DNA from: Naematelia aurantialba
Lineage: Eukaryota > Basidiomycota > Tremellomycetes > Tremellales > Naemateliaceae
NCBI GenBank assembly: GCA_021527695.1
Contig: JAKFAO010000010.1
Span: 682,001-746,000, forward strand
Length of the DNA stretch: 64,000 bases
Direction of reading: 5' to 3'
Part shown: positions 46,147 through 55,835 of the stretch, piece by piece
Layout: each line of letters starts with the position of its first letter
How positions within the stretch are numbered: the first letter of the stretch is position 1
Position numbers and translations under genes: made by a program
Notes under the pieces: model-generated
What the model saw: the letters and a program-made list of their open reading frames with translations, nothing else
The model's database searches: none
Told to the model about the DNA's origin: nothing

Positions 46147-47865
46147 TCATATACCTCGCAAGGGCGCCTCGATGGGCGCATCGCCCATGATATCCGCTCC
46201 AAACTTCTTCCTGATCCTGCCTGTCCAACTTACAAGCTCACCCTTGACAACCCGCATCTTGCTCTTCTCGTAACTCGTCAAATCTTCGCGCGGCAATCCT
46301 TGCGCCTTGCGCTTCCGAAGTCTCGCTTCGTGTATCTCGATGAGCCGCATATTCCACCCCGACACATCGTCCTCCAGCGCCAGCTCGCCCAGCCGTTTCC
46401 TCGCTGCTTCGTACGTCTCCTGTGGGCTATCGGTGTCCGGATGATCAAACGACGATATACAGATATGAACGATAGTTTCGGGAAGGAGAACGTCTGTGAC
46501 AAAGTTTCGCCGCTCAGCTACCGAAAGCCCCTCGTATCGTTTCGAGCCTGTCGGCCGAGCTGGCTCATCGGGTTGCTGCACTGCATCAGCTTGATCGCTC
46601 GGTACTTTTGACCATCTAAGAGTCTTCGAGGCCGGCATGTCCAGCATCTAAAGACTGACAAACAAGCTCACATGGTTTCTGTCGACGCCATCCCACCTCT
46701 CCGCTCGAAGCGCCCACCTCTCCAGCTCGGGAATGATGACGGCGACCAGCTCTGCCTCCTTGATATCTCCATACTGCGCTTCCTGCTTCAGTGCAGCGCG
46801 CTCTGCCGCTGATCCGTAGAACGCGTCAATCCGCCACTGAGCGCTCGGGTGCTCTTCTTTGATCATGTCTTGGAGCAAGGGGTGCAATTGCCTGATCTGG
46901 GCCGCGCGAGAGAGTTTGCCAAAGGCAGCTGAGGAAAGAGGTTTCGCTCGGCGCGCGGTACGTGGTGGAGGCGTTGGCGGACGGGTGGCCGCATCGTTAT
47001 TGAGACTAGCAACCGACGTATGAATCTCTCCAAGCTTCGGAGAGAGAACTTCAGTCTCGGTCGCGTAACAGACCAAGGATCCAGGAATATGACTTACCGG
47101 GCAATTTGCAATCCCTGCTTCATTGAGTAATATGATCTCGTTGCGCCGTTTGATGATCTCGCCGTCCAGCTGGGTACGGACACGATACCTGTCCAGTCCT
47201 CGTTTTTGGTCCTCGGGACTCAGAGCTGGCAGGTACTCGACAATGAAACCCGGAAAGTAGTTGCGCTGGATTTTTACGAGAACAGACATGCCATCTTCAG
47301 CTCTGCCCAGCCATCAGCTTGATGATCGCTGTGGGGCGAACAGGAAAGCCACCTACCCTGATGGCCGTGGTGTCTTCGCGAACCGTGCGGGCTGGCTCAG
47401 CGGCTCTGGACCTCTGTCGTGTAATGCCGAACGTAAGTCGAGTGACATCTCACTGTCATCGTCTTCCTCTATCAACCGCACGTTTGGCACGGGCCGTACG
47501 ACGCTTCCCTGGTTTCCGATTTTCCGCCTTTTGCCATTGGACGCCTCTGTGCCGATCAAGGTTGTCGACGACGAGGGAAGGGACTGAAAGGGCGACGAAC
47601 TAGGATGTGAGGCCTGCGAGGAGTATCCAAAGTTGGCCATTGCTTCGCCGAAAGTATCTTTTGGCGATTCGTAGCCCGAGAGCCACTTGTCGCAGATCTC
47701 CATGACTCCTCGCTTGTTCGACACCGACGGCAGCTGGACCGTAGATCTCGGCGGTGGTGATGGTTCAGTAAGCGTGGAGGAACCTGATTCCGACGGTGCG
47801 CGAGCCGGATGCACCTTGGGGGCTGGCTTCGATCTCGGTAGCTCTTGCCGCCCCTTCTTGACCAT
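46147..47865 (-). CDS. Unrecognised, probably nuclear protein with a possible Tudor-like segment
   Basis: ATG at 47865 (MVKKGRQELPRSKPAPKVH). The disordered N-terminal third is Ser/Pro-rich, with a KRRKIG nuclear-type signal and a short folded motif (VMEICDKWLSGYESPKDTF). An intron joins PSG to AEDG, leading to VLVKIQRNYFPGFIVEYLPA, DRYRVRTQLDGEIIKRRNEI and NCPV. This hydrophobic-strand pattern recalls Tudor/chromo barrels, a weak match. Then ALRAERWDGVDRNH. The last exon carries SVAERRNFVTDVLLPETIVH, DDVSGWNMRLIEIHEARLRK and TSYEKSKMRVVKGEL, ending in TGA at 46147. The junction near 46645-46668 can only be read by removing 24 nt (gtgagc...ctttag), an extraordinarily short intron. Without it the protein ends in frame at TAG. 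Confidence 0.6.
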
Positions 47866-48129
47866 CTTGGTTCGTCGTGCTCGTCGACTAGTTGCAATGC
47901 AATGCCCGCGCGGAAATGCCACTTGACCATAAGACGCGTCGCGTGCCTAATCACAGACCAGATACCAAAACGCCGCGCGCCTATGTTATCATGTTCCGGC
48001 GCCCCGCTGTAGAAGTCGCGTTGACGCTGACAAGGAATATTAACCACGAAGCTTCATCCATCGACCCCGCCTGCACAACGACCTAGCGACACAGCGCCGG
48101 GACCAAGTCGGCGGGCGAGGGCCACAGCG
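47866..48129. promoter_or_regulatory. Divergent promoter region unknown gene / NTO1
   Basis: A 264-nt gap between head-to-head starts; nothing coding. It ends in GC-rich sequence just before the NTO1 ATG. Confidence 0.4.
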
Positions 48130-51100
48130 ATGCCTGTGCTCGAGTCTTCGGCGGACCAGAAGTATATCCTGCAGTTACCGAAAGTCTCGTTCCGGATCGT
48201 GACGGATGAGTCTGTCAGGCGACCGCTCGGGGTTCACTCGGTGAGCTGCCTGTTGTGCGTGGGAAGGTGTCCGGCTGACCAACTTGCTTTAAGGAGCAGA
48301 TAAAGGGTTATGGCTGTGAGTGTCTGCAGGCCAGATGAACATTCAAGACCAACACTGCTACGACGGACCTGGCTCTCCTTGGGCCTTCCTGCTACTCGTA
48401 CCGATGAATGAGAACATGAGCTGACGCTGCTGCAGTCAACGATGGGGCGGATCTCGATAAACCTGAGCATTACATTCGGTATATAGGCAAGTGTCGTCCT
48501 AGAGGGCTGCACAAAAGGTGTACGTTCGGCTGACCTCGACGCAGAACCGATCGAGTCAGAGCTCGCAAATAGGGTCGAATATGACATGGATGAGCAAGGT
48601 GCGTTGCGAGAATGCCAATGCTTTCGGTCCCAAGCTGATCACTGCCAGATCAAGAGTGGCTAGATGCGGTCAATGCTGAGAGAAAAAAAGATCAATCCGG
48701 CCCTGTCTCGTACGAAGTATTCGAGATCATAATGGACAAGCTCGAGAAGGAGTGGTTCGACTTGGTGAGCAAGCTCACCTGGTCAGCTGGTTGTGATCAC
48801 TAGCATTTCTAAACCGGCCGTGTATAGATCAAGAGAATACCACAACCTGCCTCACATCTCCCTGTCGAGGACTCAAAGTGCTCAATCTGCGATGACGGGG
48901 AAGGCGAGAATTCCAACGCCATCGTCTTTTGCGACGGCTGTAATTTGGCAGTTCATCAAGGTGAGTCTTACAGTTAACAGTACTATGATGACAGCAAATA
49001 ACATACGAATAGATTGTTATGGTGTCCCTTACATTCCAGAGGGCCAATGGCTCTGTAGAAAGTGCACTGTATCACCAGAAAACCCAGTAGTAAGCATAAA
49101 CGCCACTCTCTCGTTGACCGTGTTGCTCATCTCAACAGTCCTGTGTGTTCTGTCCAAATGAAGGCGGGGCGTTCAAACAAACATCGGCCGGACATTGGGC
49201 GCACTTGCTCTGCGCCATGTGGATACCTGAAGTCAGCGTGGGGAACGCAATCTACATGGAGCCAATCGAAGGGGTGGAGTATGTGCCTAAGAACCGGTGG
49301 AAGCTGGTAAGCGCTGGAGCCCAATCATTGCCCTCTCTGTACTAATTTTCAGGTCTGCTCATTATGTCGGGAACGGACCGGAGCTTGTATCCAATGCGAC
49401 AACAGGTCCTGTTTTACCGCGTTTCACGTAACATGTGCTCGCCAACAGGGTTTATTGCAAACAATGAAGAGCGCCATCTCCGACGGCGTCTTGCGAGCAT
49501 TTTGCACCAAACATCTACCTGTACGTCGGCGGGAGCCAAACGAACGTCGGTGCTGAAGCCAGATAGGATGGGCCGAAGGATGGCTACGACGATGACGATG
49601 GATCCGAATTCGGTGCGGTCACCCAGCGGCGACGCGATTCTCATCAGCAACAAGCGCATCACTCTACTAATGCCGTCACAACTAAGTCCGCCCGTGCTCA
49701 TGCCAAGTCCTATCGACCTGGGCCGCCCATCGTGCCTCGGAAGATTGTGGATCAACTTTTGGCGTATGTCTCCAAGATGGCTATCCGGAAACGCCAGCCT
49801 TTTATCGAGAGACTTTGTCGATATTGGAGTCTAAAGCGGGAAGCAAGGAGAGGGGCGCCCCTGCTGAAACGCCTCCACCTCGAGGTGAGGAACCCGATAA
49901 CTCTGTTGGCATTTGAATGACTGAATATGTAGCCGTGGACCGCTTCAAACGCGTCTAAACAGCAAAGCGAGGAAGAAAAGGCGAAGAAGCTCAAGGCAAA
50001 TCATATCATGCTGTGGATTGCAATGTTGCTGATGGTGTCATAGTTCCTCACGCTCCTGCGGAATGACCTAGAGAAGGTCCGCATGCTAGCTGAGCTCGTC
50101 CGGAAACGAGAGAAAGAGAAGCTGCGGCAGGCCCAGACGATCAAGGACATTGTCGATACGTTCATCTTTCCGCATTACGCGAGACTGCGCTTGACGCTCG
50201 AGAAGATATCTGCGTAAGTGAACTTCTTCCCCTCTGAGCATAGTAGCTGACACGCGATCGGCAGGATGGACCGAAACGAGCTGTTTGTACATCCAGTCAA
50301 TCGTGCCGAGGTACCAGATTATTTGCAGATTATCAAAGAGCCAATGTGTTGGCTGTACATCGACGAGAAGCTGGAAAAGAATGCCTATTCAAATATCAGC
50401 GAGTTCAAGGTAAGCCTGGTTGGCTTGGCTATCGAGTGAATCGCTGACACCAAATAGCGAGATGTTCATCTGGTTCTTGATAATGCCATGAGATACAACG
50501 CGGCCGAAACAGTCTTCCACCGCACAGCCAAACGGATCAAGGCAAACTGCCAGTCGCTCTTGGATGAGCTCGACCTGATCTCTGCGCAAGCTGCATTCTC
50601 ACTTGGTCAAGACGGTCTACCTAATGGAGTCATTGATCAGTCCCCGGATGTCGGCGACCTCGAACCTTCAATTCTTCTTCTCCAATCGCTAGCACAGCCT
50701 GCCAGCGCGAATTCGGAGCGTGATTTCCTCGCGTCGGTATTTGCATTTGAGATGGAGAAGCCAAAGGAGCCGACACCGCCTCCGCCTAGTCCGGCCAAGA
50801 AGCGAAAGTACGAATCCGCTGCTGAGCGGAGGCAGAAATGGGAAGAAAGGGCAGCCAAATATCACGAGCGCGTGACTGCAACCCGGCCAACCAGGGCCGC
50901 GCGAGCGGCTGTTTCCGCATTTGCCGAGGAGGCTGGCGTGCAGCTGTCTTCTGATATCGATACCTCGGGACTTCCAGAACTAAGCCTGCCAAGTCGACGA
51001 CGAAGCACCAGATTGCCACCACCACAGCCCTCACAATCATCACAACCATTGGGACCTTCGGGACCATCGCAACCATCGCAATCATCGCGACCGCGACCAT

Positions 51101-52725
51101 CACAACCATCACAGCCTGCAAAGCCTCCAGGAGGATCCGTCAAGCCGTCTTCGACTGTTTCCGGCTCGGACGGTGTTCGCATTCGTACGAGACCACAAGT
51201 CGGGGTGGCAGGCATCGAGACCATCGCAGTCATCAGCGATCGGGAACGCCGGGAGATGGAAAAGGCCATGGAGATCGTGACAGAAAAGGTGGACGAGATG
51301 GACCAGTTCAAGAGGTTCAACGTGGGGTGGGTCCTGCCCGAAGGCTCTAAGCGGAGAAGATCAGAAAAGCCGGAATCAAGCACTGCCAGATCAGCTCCAA
51401 GTAGGTGTCTCAAGCTTTCCGACGGGCGGTGCTGACACTGGAAACAGTACGAAAGCCGAGGCAATCGAAAGCTGCATCGGAAGCTGGGTCCGCCCCATCC
51501 GCCCCAATCAAGACCTCACCTGTCGATGTCGCGCTTCCAGATCCTCCGTCTTCTGCGTCAAAGACTGGTAGCTCGCTGAGTCCACCACCTTCAGTCGAAG
51601 CTTCGCCACTAGCGAAGACTCACGCGCCGAAGCAAGGACCAACAGAGGCACCGTTGGCTGCGAAGCCAGAACGGAAGCGTAAAGGCCGGAGTACTACGTC
51701 ACCCACACCCCGCAAGCGCAGCCGGCGTGCCACATATCCCAAGGAACAGACAGATACAGAGGGCACTTCACCTGCTGAGGCGAACGAACCGATACCGCGA
51801 AGTACCGCGACACCTACATCGAAGAACAATGTGCGAGGAGCGGATCAGGACGAGGACGATATCACGCCGATCCTCAGTAGTGCGGATGCGACACCACGGT
51901 CTTCTCGTCGAAGCAGGCAAGGGGCACAGCGGGTGCATGAGAGTTCTACCGGCAGACAGGCGGCACATGGGCTTGAGAGCGAGGGGCTAGAGGAACACGA
52001 TGGCGAGATCACACCTTTACTGAGCGAGGATAATATTCCCAAGGTGACGAAGGATCAAAAGACAGAAGGCACGCCAGAGCCCTCGGAAGAGACGGATCCA
52101 TATCCCGTCGGCACTCTTGGTAGGTCGCACCGTTTGCTGTTGAATACCACTAACAGCTTGTCCTCAGTGTGGGCTAAGCGTAAGTATACGATCTTCTTGT
52201 GGTAATAACTGGATACTACGAGTAAACGCTGACGGTGCCAAGTCACGTCGTTCCCATTCTTCCCTGCAGAAGTCATCGATCCCGAAGATCCAGAACAAGG
52301 CGTGCCGGGTCAAGTGATATCGGGTAGAGTGGCGGCGGAAGCGGAGAACCAAGCTACGGGTCTACGGACTTGGCTTGTGCGATTCTTTGATGCTCAGGCT
52401 AGCTACGGTTGGATTCCTGCAAAACAGCTTGATATGCTTGGAGATAGTGATGGTGAGTCGTCCGCTATCGTCGACATGCCTCGACCTTCAGTCCCGCGTG
52501 CACCGGCACAGGTCTGTCATCTGCACGCAGAGTGCAGTTTTCCCCCTCCCGCGCAGAGCAAGCTGACACGTTCTCGCCAGAGGTGGACGAAGGATACCTT
52601 GCTGTACGTCTGTTTCGTTGTCGTGTTACCTATACTGATATCGTCCACAGGGTAAAGAGAAAGGCAAGACAAGAGGATTCAGGAGACCACGGATGAAGCA
52701 GGCTGTGAGGAAGGCGTATCGGTGA
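48130..52725 (+). CDS. NTO1: Nto1/BRPF-type PHD-bromodomain-PWWP chromatin protein
   Basis: Scaffold/reader subunit expected in a NuA3-type histone H3 acetyltransferase complex. ATG 48130 ([18 protein letters not shown]). First [48 protein letters not shown]. Zn knuckle and extended PHD2: [61 protein letters not shown]. Bromodomain about 50270-50520: [53 protein letters not shown] long disordered Ser/Pro/Gln linker (51000-51130) and basic region lead to a C-terminal [44 protein letters not shown]. Ends AVRKAYR, TGA 52723-52725. An acceptor ..ccagatag near 49569 bridges an apparent stop. Budding-yeast Nto1 lacks the PWWP; the architecture is animal-BRPF-like. Confidence 0.93.
51000..51125 (+). 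repeat. Pro-Ser-Gln coding repeat in NTO1
   Basis: Degenerate CCATCACAACCATCGCAA-type 9-nt units encode (S/P)QPSQ repeats in the disordered linker between bromodomain and PWWP. Confidence 0.8.
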
Positions 52726-53010
52726 GCTTATCGGTCGCAATGAAGAGTGATGTAGCTGATCGATCAGCGCGGCACTGTCTCATAAGGCTGAGGATGGCGA
52801 GGACGGCGAGGACGGCGAAGAGGACGAGGATGGCGGCGGAGAGGACACGTAGCAGGACATGTGTTTTGTCAAATTCCTCAGCCTGGTCGACGACCTCGTT
52901 CGGGACGAACAACATATCCATACGACGTCGACCACCTCTGCCACGAATGAGACCCCGATCACTGCTTGCTCGTATCTCAGCCTGAAGGCGCCGTGGAGCC
53001 CGACGCTCTT
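52726..53010. other. 3' flank of NTO1
   Basis: Contains a purine-rich GAGGACGGCGAGGACGGCGA run (52785-52850). Open in several frames but no start, splice or composition argument for a gene. Confidence 0.4.
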
Positions 53011-53235
53011 GCTCATACTATACCTGAAGCCACCGTGACGCCGCTTGCCCCGCTCCTTGCTCATGCTCTGACCGAATGCCACCGTGAAGCCGCCTGGCCC
53101 CGCTCCTTGCTCATATTCTTACCTTCATTCACCGTGAAGCCGCTTGCCCCGCCTTTTGCTCATACTCTGACCTTAATCCACCGTGAAGCCTCTTGCCCCC
53201 GCTCTTGCTCATACTTTGACCTTCCGCTGCTGAAA
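53011..53235. repeat. 48-50-nt minisatellite, about 4.5 copies
   Basis: Units start GCTCATACT(C/A)T at about 53011, 53059, 53109, 53158 and 53207. Each contains CACCGTGAAGCCGCTTGCCC and CGCTCCTTGCTCAT. Copies differ by a few substitutions and one or two indels (lengths 48, 50, 49, 49). The varying length breaks any single frame, so this is not a coding repeat. Confidence 0.88.
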
Positions 53236-53570
53236 CCTCCCGACGCGACGCTGAAGCAGCGACGACCAGGAATCCATTTTCGCCACATCCCTCGTCTGTC
53301 ATCCCTGTCGTCATTGTTACACAGGTCGCAGTAGCCGTCCTTTCATACCCCACACCTTTGATTCTGGTTCTTCGAGAGCTGTACATGAACAAACTCCAAT
53401 AAATAATCCCCCGATCTCATTCCCCAATTTACTATCCAACACCCACGACCCACGACCCACAGCCCACGAATCACAGGGACTCCAAACTCCTGATCGCAAC
53501 CACGCCACCGACAACTACCACGACAACGACATCCCCCTTACCAATCATCACCATAACAGCACCGACCGAC
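53236..53570 (+). promoter_or_regulatory. Probable promoter and leader of the Cys-rich gene
   Basis: About 335 nt. ACCCACGACCCACGACCCACAG-type CCACGAC triplets occur at about 53440-53470, and CGACAACTACCACGACAACGAC just upstream of the ATG. No gene. Confidence 0.4.
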
Positions 53571-53969
53571 ATGCCCATCGCCACGACCACTACCACCCCC
53601 GTCAATGCCAACAAATGCCGCGGCTATATCCTCGCGCACCAGCACCCCGACGCCCCGCCGGTGACGCCCGAACACCCAATCGATCCGTACGACGTCGTGC
53701 CCTGTCCCCACCCGACTTGCATCCCCGCCGTCCCGTCGGAACGATGCGCGGACCCTACGAGGCGCAACGGCTGTGGAAGGGGCGTGTACTGCGCGATGCA
53801 CTTCTGCGGAAGCTGCAAGAAGGCGTTGCGTGCTGCCGAAGGTGCGAAGAGCTTGAAGATGGTGGGGGTGGGTGTCGGGGGCGCTCATATGGCTCCGGCG
53901 ACACCAGAGGCCGCCACGGCGGCGGCATCCGAGACGACGACGGCTCAGGTGGTGACCCAAGGCGTGTAG
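53571..53969 (+). CDS. Small Cys/His-rich protein, unrecognised
   Basis: Single-exon ORF of 132 residues, ATG 53571 (MPIATTTTTPVNANKCRGYI). The central half is Cys/His-rich: AHQHPDAPP, PCPHPTCIPA, SERCADPTRR, GCGRGVYCAMHFCGSCKKAL. C-x4-C, C-x6-C and C-x3-C-x2-C spacings plus His suggest a one- or two-zinc fold. The ends are Thr/Ala-rich and probably disordered. No signal peptide or membrane helix. The clean ORF, good start context and dense Cys pattern support a real gene, but I know no family with this pattern. Confidence 0.55.
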   Translation: MPIATTTTTPVNANKCRGYILAHQHPDAPPVTPEHPIDPYDVVPCPHPTCIPAVPSERCADPTRRNGCGRGVYCAMHFCGSCKKALRAAEGAKSLKMVGVGVGGAHMAPATPEAATAAASETTTAQVVTQGV

Positions 53970-54797
53970 GTATAGGTGGCTTTGTGTCACGGGCTGTGGT
54001 ACGGGTTACGGCGGTGGTATACCTGGCGTGGACGAACGGTTTCTATATAGAACGGATGTATACTTGAGATGAGATGCGATACATTCGATGAGGATATCGA
54101 GACAGAGTTGATCTGCTATATACGAGGGACTACGTCACCCTACAGGGACTCATCGAATGGATTACTAAGGGACGGGGCACGTTCGGGGCGATACGGGTTC
54201 CCTTAGACGATATATCCTAAAAGGGGAAGTGCGATGGATTCCATGACACTTTGACGGCGGCCAAAGCGGCTAGAAGGCCGCGCGCGTGCATGAGCATGGA
54301 TCGTCTTGTTGTGTGCTGTCTGATCTCTAACTGTGCAATGCATGTCCTCGCTGTTGCTATGGACGCTGCCGACCGTTGCGTATTCTATAAGAGCAGACGA
54401 CTTGCGCATATACTACAACAGACACGGCCTAGATACCTATCCGTGTGGCGTTGAGCAGACCACCGCTGCCACACTGCGACGGCCGACTGGTGCCTGGCAG
54501 CAACGCGTTGTAGCCGTTGTAGCCGAGACAAAAGGTCGCTATTGTCTGTTGGTCGACAACAATAGAACAATGCACGCTACGCCCAGTGACGACAGCCAGC
54601 ATGCATGCCATTGTTCGGAAGTATGCCATTGTTCGGAAGTCGGCGCCCTTGTCCGATCGTGTCGCTGCTACCGTCCCGGGCGAACCCTGTCTTCTCGAGG
54701 TCGCAGCTGGTCCGCCCATCCATACTTGATGCCAGTCACTAGGAATTGACGTTTCATGTTGTGCTCGAACGATATTGTTTGAGGCAGCGACACGGGC
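53970..54797. other. Intergenic with small direct repeats, no gene seen
   Basis: About 830 nt. ATGCCATTGTTCGGAAGT occurs twice in tandem (54603-54638). GTTGTAGCC occurs twice near 54505-54525. ORFs here are low-quality. A 5' exon of the following gene could lie in this region. Confidence 0.45.
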
Positions 54798-55261
54798 ATG
54801 GGTACGGGTACGGGTACTGGTACGGGTACGGCGGTGTCCCCAGACAGTCTGTACGCTTTCCTCGTGGTGCCGCCTGGGGGATGCTACGCGGCGTCAGCGG
54901 GTAGGGGGTGGGAGGATGTCCCGCGGTCGCCGAGCCTGATTCTTCCAGCGGTCGGAATGGACGGAGAGGATGAAAATGAGAGCGCACAGGTAGGGGAGGA
55001 CGGAACGGGCGAGGCGGAGGGTCAAGGAGAACTAGGAGTGGAAGGGGGGGAGGAATCGGACGGAGCAGAGGGAGGAAGGGAAGAGGCAGAGGGGGGAGCG
55101 GGGGAACAGGGGGAGAATGGAGAGAGGGATGCGCTCGGACTCGGCCTGGACCTCGTCATGGGTGTCGAGGTGGATGATACGGGGTTCAAGTTGTCCTTGA
55201 TCCCATACGAGGGCGAGGATCAGGACGAGGACGAGGCTCAGGACGAGGCGGATAGTCAGAG
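54798..55261 (+). CDS. Acidic ORF; possible first exon of the Far1/Ste5-like gene
   Basis: ATG 54798 opens with a (GT)n dipeptide run from a GGTACG repeat (MGTGTGTGTGTA). Then SLYAFLVVPPGGCYAA, a long Glu/Gly-rich acidic stretch, and a better-ordered end (GLGLDLVMGVEVDDTGFKL SLIPYEG-like) with DEDEAQDEADSQ. It runs to a good donor (AG/gtgagt at 55262). Splicing to ..cctgcag at 55543 would continue in frame as SRASQDSTGAEGD into the next long ORF. So this may be the N-terminus of the RING-PH-vWA protein, or a separate short gene. The end is given at the donor. Confidence 0.4.
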
Positions 55262-55724
55262 GTGAGTCCACCACGCACCACCTCTCAGCTCTGCTGGTCC
55301 GAGACCTCTCTCTGCCCTCGGCGTTTCAGATGACTGCGTCCAAGCGTGTTCCGACTGAGATGTGCTTTTGTCTATCGAGGGTGAAGCGACGGTGCCCGCA
55401 TGGATATCGCCTCGGAACCCTTGGCTGCGACTACGACTGCTTGTGCTTACGAGCAGCCCGGATAGTACTCTCTGCAGTCGTTTACGGCGCTTTGGTCTCA
55501 ACCGTCGCATTCCTCTGCATCCCGGCACGCGCACCTGCAGCCGTGCTTCGCAGGACAGTACTGGCGCAGAAGGCGACACCGACTCGCACGACAGCACCGA
55601 GCCAGAAGAACAACAGCCAGGACAAAGCTTCTTGCACATTGCGCACGAGCCGCTCGACGCATCATCCACCGCGATACATCTGGATGCGCGCCGGTCCGTC
55701 AGAGTCGAAACGTACCACTGCCAC

Positions 55725-55765
55725 AACCACAACCACAACCACAACCACAACCACCAGCACGATCC
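55725..55765 (+). repeat. His-Asn coding repeat
   Basis: Five tandem CACAAC units encode HNHNHNHNHN in the long frame that leads into the scaffold gene. If the protein starts at 55836 this is 5' leader. Confidence 0.8.
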
Positions 55766-55835
55766 GGTGCGGCCGCAACAACAGCGCACACACGCGCTAC
55801 GCCCGCATCGCCCTCGTTCAGCGCCGCCGGTGCTC

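Noticed and set aside
52966..53334. ORF across the 49-nt minisatellite that might encode a repeat protein
   Set aside because: Unit lengths 48, 50, 49 and 49 change frame between copies, and the only start is not ATG.
54790..54835. Telomere-like GGTACG repeat
   Set aside because: Six or seven units only, internal to the chromosome, and in frame with an ORF; not a known telomere unit of fungi.
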